The translations under genes were made by a program, and so were the position numbers. Below the pieces are notes generated by a model. That model worked only from the letters and a program-made list of their open reading frames with translations. It was not told where the DNA came from and ran no database searches. From Desulfatitalea sp. BRH_c12 (GTDB taxonomy: Bacteria; Desulfobacterota; Desulfobacteria; Desulfobacterales; Desulfosarcinaceae), in the NCBI GenBank assembly GCA_000961655.1, contig LADR01000008.1, positions 492,001-556,000 on the forward strand: 64,000 bases of DNA, written 5' to 3'. Below are positions 7,640-16,728 of this stretch, piece after piece (position 1 is the stretch's first letter; the number at the start of each line of letters is the position of its first letter).

Positions 7640-8509
7640 ATGTATATTAACAGAATGATAGCGATTGCGTTGATGTTGTCCACCTTTTTTTTCCCAGCAG
7701 TCAGTTCCGGCCAGGAGCGGAAACCGGTCTGGGAACTCGGGGCCGGAATCGGATTGCTCCACATCCCTGATTATCGCGGATCCAATGAGAGCCGTTTTTA
7801 CGCTTTGCCTTATCCGTATATCATTTATCGCGGCGATATCATAAAAGTGGACCGGCAAACAGTATACGGGAAAATATTCAAAACCGATCGCGTCTTGCTG
7901 GATGTCAGTTACTATGGTTCGGTTCCGGTCGACAGTCATAAGAACGACGCGCGCACCGGCATGCCGGATTTGGACCCCACTTTTGAAGTGGGCCCTGCTT
8001 TGGATATCAGGATATTTGAAAATCGTGATGATCAGACGGCCTTAAAACTTGTTTTGCCTGTACGCCCTGTTTTTTCAACAGATTTTTCATCGATTTCTTA
8101 TGAAGGATGGTTGATAAGCCCACGCCTGAATTTTCAAAAAAGCGATATCATTCCTGGTAGCGGTGTAAACCTGGGTATCTCGGCGGGCCCGATGTTTGCG
8201 GACAGCGGTTATCACGATTATTACTACACAGTGGGTCCGGCCAGCGCGACGCCGGCGCGTCCGGCCTATAAAGCGGGTGGTGGGTACAGCGGTTCCACAG
8301 TTACAGTCGCCTTGAGTAAAAGGTATAAACGACTGAATATCACCACTTTTGTCAGCGCTGATCTACTTGATGGGGCGGTATTCGAAAATAGCCCGCTGGT
8401 GAAAACGAAAACATCCATCATGAGCGGCGTCAGTATTTCCTGGATATTTTTTAAATCGGCCAGAAAAATAACCGACGATGACGAAATGAGTCTTGACAGA
8501 CAGTTCTGA
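7640..8509 (+). CDS. MipA/OmpV-family outer-membrane beta-barrel protein
   Basis: A 289-residue outer-membrane protein. The N-terminal signal peptide (MYINRMIAIALMLSTFFFPAVSSG) is followed by WELGAGIGLLHIPDYRGS, characteristic of MipA/OmpV, with alternating amphipathic strands and the conserved YRGDIIKVDR region. In other bacteria the family includes scaffolding proteins between murein transglycosylases and synthases, and osmotic- or antibiotic-responsive barrels. The last residues (EMSLDRQF) end in Phe, as barrel proteins usually do for BAM recognition. An AGGTG ribosome site precedes the ATG. It leads a rightward set of envelope genes (7640-10623), though the gaps of 35-200 bp do not prove an operon. 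Confidence 0.85.
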   Translation: MYINRMIAIALMLSTFFFPAVSSGQERKPVWELGAGIGLLHIPDYRGSNESRFYALPYPYIIYRGDIIKVDRQTVYGKIFKTDRVLLDVSYYGSVPVDSHKNDARTGMPDLDPTFEVGPALDIRIFENRDDQTALKLVLPVRPVFSTDFSSISYEGWLISPRLNFQKSDIIPGSGVNLGISAGPMFADSGYHDYYYTVGPASATPARPAYKAGGGYSGSTVTVALSKRYKRLNITTFVSADLLDGAVFENSPLVKTKTSIMSGVSISWIFFKSARKITDDDEMSLDRQF

Positions 8510-8604
8510 TGTCCGCTACTTAAACTTACCCTATTCAACCGCAGCGTTGTCTTCTGTATTCTCTTATTCAGGCATTATTAATCTACCTTTAGGATCGTGA
8601 TCCA

Positions 8605-9207
8605 ATGAAGAAAACATCTCATAATATGGGTTTGCGCCTTTTTTTGACCATCTTTATCTTGATTTTTACCCCATGGTCAGTTCACTGTACTGCTTCATCA
8701 TTAAAACCCACAATATCTGTTCCGGAAAATAAGAGTAAAGTAGTAGCCGTCGAAGAAAAGAGCAAACCTAGGCCCGATGACCCGGGTTGCGTCCGCGGCG
8801 AGCCGGAACAAGTGCTTAAAAGCAGCAAATTTATGCGTTTGTCGCGTTTTACAGCCACCGAAGAGTACCTGCTGAATGAAAATGTCGCACTCACCATTCA
8901 GCATTTTGGATGCGCGCATTTTTCCGAAAGCTATCACTTCAAGGTGAAATCGATTACGAATTCTAAAAGAGACTGGCGTTCGTGGATGAATTTTGCGGCC
9001 GACCGATTGCGTGAACTGCCGGTCCAAGACGTTGTTACCATGCAAATTCAAGCCATGACGGCGGCCTTGAGAGATCGTGCCAAAGAAGCGCCCTCATATG
9101 AGTACAAGACTGAGATCCCTGTTTCAGAAGGGGTGTTTGTATCTTTCGATGTAAAGCCGGCAGGCAATTTTACTGAAATTATTGTTCAATATCAGTTCGA
9201 TTTATAA
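8605..9207 (+). CDS. Exported protein of unknown function
   Basis: A 200-residue protein with an N-terminal signal segment (LRLFLTIFILIFTPWSVHC, residues 11-29), a Lys/Pro/Glu-rich linker and a compact C-terminal domain of mixed alpha/beta character. Two Cys residues (in DPGCVRGEP and HFGCAHF) could form a disulfide in the periplasm. I do not recognise the family. It is co-directional with the MipA-like gene upstream and the peptidoglycan-binding protein 35 bases downstream, which suggests a cell-envelope role. Confidence 0.75.
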   Translation: MKKTSHNMGLRLFLTIFILIFTPWSVHCTASSLKPTISVPENKSKVVAVEEKSKPRPDDPGCVRGEPEQVLKSSKFMRLSRFTATEEYLLNENVALTIQHFGCAHFSESYHFKVKSITNSKRDWRSWMNFAADRLRELPVQDVVTMQIQAMTAALRDRAKEAPSYEYKTEIPVSEGVFVSFDVKPAGNFTEIIVQYQFDL

Positions 9208-9242
9208 AGGAGTCATCCATTTGAGATCTCAGGAGCGCGGGT

Positions 9243-9971
9243 ATGCTGAATATTTCGGGATCCGTCGGCAGAAGTGGCGCCAATATCAGAGCGGATGTTA
9301 GAATTATTCAGCTCTTGATCAACAAAAAGATCGACCTGCTGAAGCCATTGGCGCAATTGAGCGTTGATGGGAATGCCGGGGCCAAAACGATTGCTTCAAT
9401 CGAGGTTTTCCAAAAACGTGTTTTGAATTTTGGCACACCGGACGGCAGGGTGGACCCTGGCGGGATAACATTTAAGGCATTGGCACCTGATTACCTGTCC
9501 TTTACCATATCAGGCGTGACCATCCACCCGGCAGCCAGGCAAGTTCTGACTGAAATTCTGATAGATGCCTGCTTGTCAAAGGCAAAGGTAACCAGCGGGG
9601 TCAGAACGCCGGCCGATCAAGCGCGCATCATGTATGACAATATCAAAAGCATGGGGGTCGCTTATAATTACCGACTCTATGGGACATACGGGGACAACGT
9701 CATAAAGGTGTTTGAGGAGAACCCTGCCAAGGAACGCACCGATGTGATCGCGCTGATGCAGTCCAAGATAGAGGAAATTGGCCCGGGCAATGTCAGCAAG
9801 CATTGCAGCGGCACGCACTATGTTTTTGATGTGGCGCCCTCGTCTATTGCTAACCAGATGCGTTTTGTAACCGCCGCATGGAACCATAAGGCGGTCAGCA
9901 AATTATTGCAGCCACCCGAAGATCCCGCCTATCACATCGAAATACCGAAAAATTCCTTATTCCTGTGTTAA
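9243..9971 (+). CDS. Peptidoglycan-binding protein with M15-like peptidase domain
   Basis: A 242-residue protein. Residues 1-85 resemble a PG_binding_1 / secretion-activator type domain (IRADVRIIQLLIN, then LSVDGNAGAKTIASIEVFQKRV). The C-terminal part reads like an M15-type D,D-carboxypeptidase: SGVRTPADQARIMYDN, then SKHCSGTHYVFDVAPSS with His and Asp in an H-x8-D arrangement, and HIEIP near the end, which could give the third zinc ligand. No signal peptide is visible, which recalls phage-type endolysins or type VI-associated cell-wall hydrolases. No phage or secretion genes are adjacent. Activity on peptidoglycan is inferred from the domains. Confidence 0.72.
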   Translation: MLNISGSVGRSGANIRADVRIIQLLINKKIDLLKPLAQLSVDGNAGAKTIASIEVFQKRVLNFGTPDGRVDPGGITFKALAPDYLSFTISGVTIHPAARQVLTEILIDACLSKAKVTSGVRTPADQARIMYDNIKSMGVAYNYRLYGTYGDNVIKVFEENPAKERTDVIALMQSKIEEIGPGNVSKHCSGTHYVFDVAPSSIANQMRFVTAAWNHKAVSKLLQPPEDPAYHIEIPKNSLFLC

Positions 9972-10167
9972 GTATTATCTCGAAAATGAGAGCGCTCACC
10001 ATTTTTGTGGTATGAATAACAGGTGATAAATGATTGTGGCTTGTCCGTTGACCACCCACCGGTCAGGGAATGCGGGCGCGAAATTTGCCGCGGAAGTGTT
10101 TTGGGTGGCGTGCCATATCATGTAACGTCTTTTTACATGTCATCAAAACTTAGAGGAGAAATTATCT

Positions 10168-10623
10168 GTGAGATACTGTTCGATTTTTTTACTGTTACTA
10201 TTTGTTTCGTGCGCTTCTCACGTTTTTGATCCGACGAGTCAAACCAATCAGCCTCCGGTTTCTGCTGTAGAATCTTTCGAGACGGTGGCAACGACCAAAA
10301 TCAATAAAACGATTGAAGAGGCTGTCGTACGTGGCGAACTTTGGCCCTTTAGTCCAGCTCTGATTGCTTTTAAGATTTTAGGCGGCGATCGAGAAACACG
10401 CACTTATGCGTTTACGCAAGAGGCCGATCGTGCTGAAAATCCGGACACCGTTGTCAGTGTCTTGATAAGAGATGGTTTTTTAGACGATTCTGTCAGGGGC
10501 GATTGGCACGAACTGACACTCTCAACGGAACCTGACAATTCATGGCGCATTAGCAAGCTACACAAAGCATTTCGTTGCTGGCGACAAGATGCGGATTTCT
10601 TTCACTCGGGTCCATGTCCATAG
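10168..10623 (+). CDS. Small lipoprotein, unknown function
   Basis: A 151-residue lipoprotein. The start is GTG at 10168, set by a GAGGAG ribosome site ten bases upstream. The signal peptide MRYCSIFLLLLFVSC ends in a lipobox with Cys15 as the lipidation site. The mature part is hydrophilic and ends in a Cys-containing tail (FRCWRQDADFFHSGPCP), so one disulfide is possible. The family is not recognised. The residue after the Cys is Ala, not Asp, so outer-membrane sorting is expected if the E. coli rule applies. Confidence 0.78.
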   Translation: MRYCSIFLLLLFVSCASHVFDPTSQTNQPPVSAVESFETVATTKINKTIEEAVVRGELWPFSPALIAFKILGGDRETRTYAFTQEADRAENPDTVVSVLIRDGFLDDSVRGDWHELTLSTEPDNSWRISKLHKAFRCWRQDADFFHSGPCP

Positions 10624-10707
10624 ATGAGCATCCTTCGGGCCAGCGCATCAATCGCCATGCGGCCAAACGAAAACAGACCCGCGCTGCGGGGAATACTTTT
10701 TACGCCA

Positions 10708-11622
10708 TCAAAATACAAATTTAAGCGGGTTGACTGGAACACCGTTCAAGCGCACTTCATAGTGCAGGTGCGTTCCGGTGCTGCGTCCGGTGCTGCCCAT
10801 GTGGGCGATGATTTCACCACGCTTGACCATATCGCCGCGTTTTTTGACCATGTGTTCCAGATGAGCGTAGCGCGTCACCAAACCATGCCCATGGTCGATC
10901 AAGACCAACCTGCCATAGCCTCTTATTTCTCCTGCAAAAGCAATGCGGCCATTGGCTGTGGCCCTGATATCCGTATTCAGGCTGTTGGCGATATCCAACC
11001 CGTTGTGAAACTCGCGGTTGCCCGTAAAAGGGGATACGCGATAACCGAACGGTGAAGAGATCAGCCCCTCGGCGGGCCGGATTGTGGGCGTGTAGGCCAT
11101 GAAATTACCGCGTTCTTCCACCACCGCCCACAGATCGTTCAGCGAATAGTGTTGATAAGCGGCGGCATGTTTCAGGTTTTGGACCTGCCGGTGCATCTCT
11201 TTTATCAGCTTGGTATGGTTACGCTCCGGATCTAAGTCGGGGTTCAGATCTTCGGGCGCCGAACCGCCAATTCCAAATAAATCGGTACTTTCATCCATGT
11301 CGGCAACTCTGCGGATCTTTTGATCTATCCGGTTGAGTTCGACAATGCGGTTTTTAAATTCATTGATTTCCTGGGCGAATTTCTGAATTTGCTGCCGATA
11401 GAGAATCAGTTCTTGTTGTTGTAAGACCAGTTCGGCTTCAAGAATTTCTTTGTTGAGATCTTTACGGGAAATTCGGATGTAATCGGCTATTCCGAAGAGA
11501 ACGATCAGCCCTAAACATATCAGCACGCTGAATAATCCATAAACTATCCGACGTGAGCAATGCGCCTGCTTGAGATACTTGCCAGAATCACTTAAAATGA
11601 GGAAGGAGTACTTTTCAGTCAT
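10708..11622 (-). CDS. Membrane-anchored M23 (LytM) metallopeptidase
   Basis: A 304-residue protein with one TM near residues 25-45, a coiled-coil stretch (KEILEAELVLQQQELILYRQ) and a C-terminal LytM domain. The zinc motif is complete: HNGLD near residue 200 and THLHYE with H285 and H287. It is expected to cleave peptidoglycan cross-links in the periplasm, or to control amidases as EnvC/NlpD-like proteins do, but all ligands are present, so an active enzyme is likelier. The start at 11622 is set by AAAGGAGGGAA immediately upstream; a longer frame to 11799 lacks a ribosome site. It faces the lipoprotein gene, with the two stops less than 100 bases apart. Confidence 0.9.
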   Translation of the reverse strand: MTEKYSFLILSDSGKYLKQAHCSRRIVYGLFSVLICLGLIVLFGIADYIRISRKDLNKEILEAELVLQQQELILYRQQIQKFAQEINEFKNRIVELNRIDQKIRRVADMDESTDLFGIGGSAPEDLNPDLDPERNHTKLIKEMHRQVQNLKHAAAYQHYSLNDLWAVVEERGNFMAYTPTIRPAEGLISSPFGYRVSPFTGNREFHNGLDIANSLNTDIRATANGRIAFAGEIRGYGRLVLIDHGHGLVTRYAHLEHMVKKRGDMVKRGEIIAHMGSTGRSTGTHLHYEVRLNGVPVNPLKFVF

Positions 11623-12146
11623 AATGTTCCCTCCTTTAGAGAAATTTTGTTGATCTTTGGATGTCAAACGCGAAACCGCACCTGAAAAAGTAGGTTGATG
11701 CGCGTGTATCATGGGTAACCTGGAAGCATCCGGGTTTTTCTGTTGATCTACAAAAATCATGCCATCAATATGTGGTGTTTTTGTCGGGGTTAAGTGCACA
11801 ACATAAGGTGCTGAATGGAATTTGAGTACCTATATGAGAAATAAATTACATGCCCCGCAAGGGAGAGGATGGCCCCCGTCCATAAATGTAGCTCTGGGTA
11901 GGGAAGAATGTCTGGACCAAAATCAATAGTTGCTAACATGCTGAACGGCAGCTTTTCGAAACAATGGGGTGAGAAGTCTTGAAAGAGCTGAATTTCCAAA
12001 TGCGGTTACCCTGCCCGTATTTCCGAAGAGGATTTACGATTGAGAAGATTTTTTTAAAGGGGCTAATATGACGCGGGCAAACAGTCATTCTCAGTCATTC
12101 CTGTAATGACTGGAATTCAAACGATCTATTCCCGTAGAGGGCCGGG
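11623..12146. other. Intergenic region, no gene seen
   Basis: About 520 bp between two leftward genes. It must contain the promoter of the M23 gene. I see no repeat family member and no supported reading frame. Confidence 0.4.
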
Positions 12147-13196
12147 TTAATTTCGACCGTATATCCGCGGCCGGTTGAAGCGCATGAATCCCTCCTGTTC
12201 CTCTCGCGCGATGGTTTCGGCTTCATCCTGGAAATAGTTTTTGCGCAGGGCGTCGAGTCTGCTCTCCTGTTCCACCCCCTCATACGTGGAGATAACCTGA
12301 TCGCGCTCCTGCTTGTACTTCAGTCCGGTTTCCCACCGGCGGTCGCGCTCCGCGTCCAGAAGCTGGATGTTGGCGATCTCGTCTTCCGAAAAGCCCATTT
12401 CCCGGCGGATCTGGTCCATCTTAAGGCTTCGGTACTCGGTAGGCATGGCTTTGAGTTCCTCCTGCACCGAGTCGAGGCTGAAGAAGACTTTCGCCAGCAT
12501 GAAGCGCTCCTTGAGCAGATAGGCATCCGCCGAGTTTTCGTAGGTTTGCTGCAGGGCATCCTGAAAGGCATCAATTTTTTCCTCGATGGATGTGCCTCGC
12601 GATGCCCCCAGATCGGCTATAACATCCTGCATGGCCGAAGTTCTGGCCTCGGAGGCCAAAAGTTCGCCAGCCCATATATCTTCAGCGTCGTCCCCGAAGA
12701 GTTCCCTTTGCTTCTCCCATAGTGCGGCTTTTCGCTCAAAACTGGTCATTCTTGCCAGCAATCCTTCGCTGTCCGCAAGCCACCTCTGGTATTGTTCGAG
12801 TTTGTCCAGCGTGGCGATTACCTGGTCGGCATGCTCCGGGAAAGCCAGCCTGAGGATCCGACGGAATTTCGCCCGGCCGTCTTGCCCCGGGAACATGGCC
12901 ATGATTCTTTTCTGGACATCCAAAAGGTCCGCCTGGGTGCCGATCCAGGATATGGTCGGGCCGTACCTTTGGCGTAGTTCGTTGACCAGGCGCTCGACCA
13001 GCAGTTTGTCCTGCTGGTCGGGGGAAAGGTCGGGATTTTTGGCCTCCTGGATGTCAAAGGTCGGTTGTTGCCGGTTCGCCGCAGGATAGGTCCCATCCGT
13101 GTCCGAGCCCCTGAAGATGAACCAGACAGTCCCCAGCACCAGGGGCAGGACGGCGCCGGCGACCGAGACGATTGTAAGACATCTGCGGATCTTCAT
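12147..13196 (-). CDS. Lipase chaperone (LifO)-like protein
   Basis: A 349-residue protein with an N-terminal membrane anchor (IVSVAGAVLPLVLGTVWFIF) and an otherwise almost entirely helical, charged body. Length, the single TM and sections such as FRRILRLAFPEHADQVIATL and ELFGDDAEDIWAGE resemble lipase-specific foldases, which hold secreted lipases in the periplasm while they fold. I do not see the canonical RxxFDY motif. The start at 13196 follows TAGGAG. It lies directly downstream of a GDSL esterase gene on the same strand, which supports a hydrolase-chaperone pair, although classical LifO partners are alpha/beta hydrolases. The alternative is an unrelated helical periplasmic protein. Confidence 0.55.
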   Translation of the reverse strand: MKIRRCLTIVSVAGAVLPLVLGTVWFIFRGSDTDGTYPAANRQQPTFDIQEAKNPDLSPDQQDKLLVERLVNELRQRYGPTISWIGTQADLLDVQKRIMAMFPGQDGRAKFRRILRLAFPEHADQVIATLDKLEQYQRWLADSEGLLARMTSFERKAALWEKQRELFGDDAEDIWAGELLASEARTSAMQDVIADLGASRGTSIEEKIDAFQDALQQTYENSADAYLLKERFMLAKVFFSLDSVQEELKAMPTEYRSLKMDQIRREMGFSEDEIANIQLLDAERDRRWETGLKYKQERDQVISTYEGVEQESRLDALRKNYFQDEAETIAREEQEGFMRFNRPRIYGRN

Positions 13197-13271
13197 TTGC
13201 ACTCCTAAATAAGAGGGTGACCCATCGACGAAAAGTTAAAGGAAAATGGATCCTTCGACTTGATTGGACGG

Positions 13272-13311
13272 CCCTCATCCCAAAAGCGCATAGTGCGCTT
13301 TCGGATGAGGG
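13272..13311 (-). terminator. Strong hairpin between GDSL esterase and chaperone genes
   Basis: Arms ccctcatcc / ggatgaggg enclose a second perfect arm pair, aaagcgca / tgcgcttt. It lies in the gap between the two co-directional leftward genes. No T-tract follows on the transcribed side, so it may be a partial terminator or an mRNA-stability element that lowers downstream expression. Confidence 0.4.
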
Positions 13312-13364
13312 TTTTGTGAAAGCATCGGGACGGAGCAGGCGCGTCAAGCGCTCATTCCGATTTT

Positions 13365-14120
13365 TTAGTAAGGCAGCACGCCTAGTTTGGTCCAAATCAG
13401 GTCGGCCAGTTTTCTGGCCCCGGAATCGGAGGGATGCACCCCGTCAAAGGTGATGTCGGACGAGACGATGTAGGGCCGCGGATCTATGAACATGCGGTTA
13501 TTGCTCGCGGCCGTGGCATTCGCGACGGCTGCAGCCAGTCGCGCGTCTCCGTAATTCACCGCGGTGTTCAAGCTGGTGGAGCCGATAAGCCCGTTCTTGA
13601 GATTGTAGTAGCCAAGGAAAATGATGTTTTGAACACCGTCGCGGCCCATCTGATTGAGCAGGTTGACCGTGTCCACATACACGTCATCGATTAAATCCTT
13701 GCATGTTGAGGAGAGGCTTGACTCCCACCAGTCTTTTTTGCAGTTGTAGGGGTCAAAGGCTACCGCCGGGATCAGGATATCATTGCCGCCACCGTCCATG
13801 AAGATGGTTTCTATCGGTGTGTAGTGGCTTTTGGCCGTGGCGTATTGCGAATATACGTCAAATGAGGTGACAATGCTGGCGCCTTCGATTTCGGCGCCGG
13901 ATGTCGCGTAGCGGCGGAAGGTCTTACCCGCATAGCTGTGGAGATAATCGCTGATCTTGCCCGACAGCGCGAATATGGAATCGCCGAGATTGACGATTTT
14001 GTTATTACCTGCGCTGGTGATATTGGGCACGCTCAATAAACTGCATGCACCCAGGGACGCGACGATCAATACCAACATGGAAATCAGGGTGATTCTGGAT
14101 CGGATTAGACATTTTTTCAT
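13365..14120 (-). CDS. SGNH/GDSL-family lipoprotein esterase
   Basis: A 251-residue lipoprotein hydrolase. The signal peptide ends in the lipobox SLGAC, with Cys26 as anchor. Block I is VNLGDS with catalytic Ser48; block III shows GGGND (oxyanion Asn); block V is DGVHPSDSG with Asp226 and His229. It should hydrolyse ester bonds (lipid, acyl or polysaccharide esters) at the periplasmic side of a membrane or on the surface. The start at 14120 is fixed by GGAGGAACGA upstream. The LifO-like gene follows on the same strand after 168 bases, which suggests assisted folding. Confidence 0.9.
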   Translation of the reverse strand: MKKCLIRSRITLISMLVLIVASLGACSLLSVPNITSAGNNKIVNLGDSIFALSGKISDYLHSYAGKTFRRYATSGAEIEGASIVTSFDVYSQYATAKSHYTPIETIFMDGGGNDILIPAVAFDPYNCKKDWWESSLSSTCKDLIDDVYVDTVNLLNQMGRDGVQNIIFLGYYNLKNGLIGSTSLNTAVNYGDARLAAAVANATAASNNRMFIDPRPYIVSSDITFDGVHPSDSGARKLADLIWTKLGVLPY

Positions 14121-14417
14121 TCGTTCCTCCAATCGTTATGGGTTAAACCCTCTCCACCGACCATGAGCATATTATTCGACAGACAAAAGATCGACGTTGT
14201 CACATCTCTTCGCATCAACAGGCGCCTGAAAGGCTTATGTCGAATCGGATTCAGTTGTAGAAGATTTTTTCTGTTAACAATGTTTACTTACAGAAACTAA
14301 GTTATTTTGCAACTATGAAAAAAAATATTTTTGAGCCCCAGTCCCTGTCGTTGCATTCCGCAAATGTCCAGAAAGAATACAAAGCCAATTTTTGTCTTTG
14401 GTCAGAAATATTTCAGT

Positions 14418-14442
14418 ATATGGTTATGCAGTTCGCTCCAGT
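14418..14442 (+). repeat. 25-bp word shared with 40435-40459
   Basis: The stretch that starts atatggttatgcagttcg and ends ctccagt is identical at both sites and in the same orientation. In both places members of the main palindromic repeat family follow downstream, so it may be the outer edge of a larger dispersed element. Confidence 0.7.
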
Positions 14443-14454
14443 GACTATTGTCGT

Positions 14455-14775
14455 TTTCGGGATTGGCACGGGGGAGGTGTGCCGGGGGGTGGTGTTCCGC
14501 GACACGTCAGCCAGGTAGGGTGGGCATCGCCCACCATTGTCTTGTCGATCGCCCCTGTGAATGGCCGTATTCAACGTTTCATCGCTACCTTCGATCCGGT
14601 GTCTATCCAATCGCTTCGGGATCAGTGTCAGAAACGATGATGTGTTGTATGCGGGGAATTGTGGTGGGCAATGCCCACCCTGCATTGGGGGTTGGTGCGG
14701 ACCATTCACCCGACTCGCCGGGGTTTTCCTCCATCACCCACACCCGTATCTCACTTGACCGAAGTGGATAACCAG
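14455..14775. repeat. Dispersed palindromic repeat cluster
   Basis: Two inverted copies of the element that also makes up the 47.7-48.3 kb duplication: gtagggtgggcatcgcccac near 14515 and gtgggcaatgcccaccctgc near 14663, with a degenerate cca-tcgcttcgggatcagtgt stretch between them. The right part ends in tctcacttgaccgaagtgga, the same edge as at 1963, 23030 and 40570. Confidence 0.65.
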
Positions 14776-14922
14776 ATTTCAGTATTGACGATAGTGTAAA
14801 AAGTCGCGAGGGTTGCCTGTCGGACTTCAAAAGGTGCCATCCGGATCAAGGGTCTGAATGGGGCGAGGCGGCCAACCGCGATCTCGCCCCATTGCCTGAT
14901 AAGGATCAAAAACGCACCTGAC

Positions 14923-16623
14923 TTACGGATTTTGCGCGTATGCGTCCACCAAGTGGGCAATGTGGTTATCCCAAACCCGCTGGTAACGCGCCTGGTCGCG
15001 GGTCGGATTTTTGATCATCTTCATGCAAAGCGCCGACTGCTCCGCGGTCGCACCGGTTTTTTGGGACAGTTGCAAAGCAAATTTCGAAAAATCCCGGATC
15101 ATGAAATCGAATATCTGGTCCAGCACATCTTTGTCCATATCCTCCAAACCCGCCGCCTCGATGATCAACTGTCCGTAGGCCACCAGAGTGAACAACTCGC
15201 CTAAGGAGAGAAGGAAGTCAATGTCTTTGGATTGATCTTTGCCGGGAGGGGCTGACATGAGCAGATTGCGCAGCAGACCGATCTGCTCTTTGAAGATGTT
15301 TGCATTCGGCAGATCCAGTCCTTCGTAGGCGATTCGGTAGTCGTGGAAATGGATCTTGCTCAAGCCTCTGGTTGCGCCTTGGTTGAAGAGGAACGTGTCG
15401 TCGGCAGGGTTGCTGTGCTTGGGAACATCTGGAAACACAGCCGGGTTGAAGAAGTAATTGGCCATAAACTTGACAATCAGGGCCATATTGACATGCACGG
15501 TGCCCTCCAGTTTCGGCAGCGTGCGGATGTCGCGGGTGGCGTTCTCGAAATACACGTCTTTTTCGAAACCACGCGCCGCGATGACGTCCCAAAGCAGATT
15601 GACAACCTCCTCGCCTTCACAGGTGACTTTCATTTTGACCAGGGGATTGTAGAGCAGGTACCGGCGGTCTTCGGCTGTGGCCGCGCGCATGTAGTCGGCA
15701 GCGCGCCGTGCAAACAGCTTCATGGCAACCAGCTTTGTGAAGGCGTCCGTGAACAACCGCCGGATGTGCGGGAAGTCCGTGACGACGCGGCCGTACAGGT
15801 TTCGGTGGGCCGCGTGATTGATGGCTTCGTAAAAACAGTGTTGACCGATGCCCAGTGCGGCCCAGCCAAGGTTGAACTTGCCGACGTTGACGGTGTTCAG
15901 CGCCGCGTCCCAGGCATCTTGGCCCGTGGAAAGAATTTCATCGTCGGTCAGCGGATAGGCATTCAGCGCATATTCGGCCACATAACCGCTCCAGTCCACG
16001 GTATTTTTGACCAAGTCGTAATTTTCCGCCCGGGGATCGACGACGAAGAAAACATACTCGCCGGTTTCGGAATTCTTGCCGAACGTGGATACAAGAGCCG
16101 CTTTGTTGGCATTGCCGATGTAGTATTTGCCGCCATCAGCCACATAGTGTCCTTCGGCAAGGGGGGTCAACATCATTTCCGACGAGTACAGATCCGCGCC
16201 GTGCGTCCGTTCCGACAGCCCGAATGCGAAGATGCCGCCCTGGTCCAGCAAATCGGCGGTCTTTTGTTTTACCTTTTCGTTGGCACTCATCCATATCGGC
16301 CCCAATCCCAATATGCTGACCTGCCAGGCGTACCAGTAAGACAGCCCGTAGAACCCCAGGATCTCGTTGAAGTCGCAGATTCGGGCCGTGTCCCAGCGAG
16401 CGTCCTTGTGGGCCCCTGCGTATTTGGCCGGCGTCAACAGGTCGGCGAATATACGGTTTTCCGTGATAAAATCGAAAAAGTCCTGGTGCCAGACACGGCC
16501 ACGCAGGTCCTCTTTGCACTTCTCCTTGCCCTTGCTCTCGAAAAACGAGATGGTTTTCAGCATGATCTCCCTGGAACGGCTGTCCAGGTGTTCATACTTT
16601 TCGGCCTTGGGGTTCAGTAGCAT
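14923..16623 (-). CDS. Acyl-CoA dehydrogenase family protein
   Basis: A 566-residue flavoprotein of the acyl-CoA dehydrogenase superfamily, longer than the usual 380-400 residues because of an extended N- and C-terminus, as seen in the AidB-like and very-long-chain groups. The mid domain shows FGLSERTHGADLYSSE and DGGKYYIGNANKAALVSTFG; the C-terminal helical domain shows ARRAADYMRA and EVVNLLWDVIAARGFE. It oxidises an acyl-CoA to the enoyl-CoA, passing electrons to ETF; the substrate is unknown. The start at 16623 follows AAAAGGAATT. A MarR-type regulator lies 105 bases upstream on the same strand and may control it. Confidence 0.88.
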   Translation of the reverse strand: MLLNPKAEKYEHLDSRSREIMLKTISFFESKGKEKCKEDLRGRVWHQDFFDFITENRIFADLLTPAKYAGAHKDARWDTARICDFNEILGFYGLSYWYAWQVSILGLGPIWMSANEKVKQKTADLLDQGGIFAFGLSERTHGADLYSSEMMLTPLAEGHYVADGGKYYIGNANKAALVSTFGKNSETGEYVFFVVDPRAENYDLVKNTVDWSGYVAEYALNAYPLTDDEILSTGQDAWDAALNTVNVGKFNLGWAALGIGQHCFYEAINHAAHRNLYGRVVTDFPHIRRLFTDAFTKLVAMKLFARRAADYMRAATAEDRRYLLYNPLVKMKVTCEGEEVVNLLWDVIAARGFEKDVYFENATRDIRTLPKLEGTVHVNMALIVKFMANYFFNPAVFPDVPKHSNPADDTFLFNQGATRGLSKIHFHDYRIAYEGLDLPNANIFKEQIGLLRNLLMSAPPGKDQSKDIDFLLSLGELFTLVAYGQLIIEAAGLEDMDKDVLDQIFDFMIRDFSKFALQLSQKTGATAEQSALCMKMIKNPTRDQARYQRVWDNHIAHLVDAYAQNP

Positions 16624-16728
16624 GGCGCAATTCCTTTTCTTTTAGGATTTTGTTGTTCCATGGGGGCATCTTACCTGAGCACGCGTTTGGTTCGTATGCA
16701 AACCGTAAACGTAAAAAACTCACCCCAC

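Larger units (their letters stand above)
14121..14922. other. Repeat-containing intergenic region
   Basis: About 800 bp without a supported gene. It contains the 25-bp word shared with 40435-40459 and members of the dispersed palindromic family at 14455-14775. Close to the acyl-CoA dehydrogenase stop lies the inverted repeat ggggcgag / ctcgcccc (14860-14890), which may end its transcript, though no T-run follows. Confidence 0.5.

Noticed and set aside
9243-9971. Prophage endolysin as a sign of a prophage
   Set aside because: No capsid, tail, terminase or integrase genes nearby; only the domain type is phage-like.
13272-13311. Clean intrinsic terminator separating esterase and chaperone
   Set aside because: The hairpin is strong but no T-run follows on the transcribed strand, so full termination is not supported.
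15343-16620. 425-codon open frame antisense to the acyl-CoA dehydrogenase
   Set aside because: The opposite strand has clear family motifs; this is a high-GC shadow frame.
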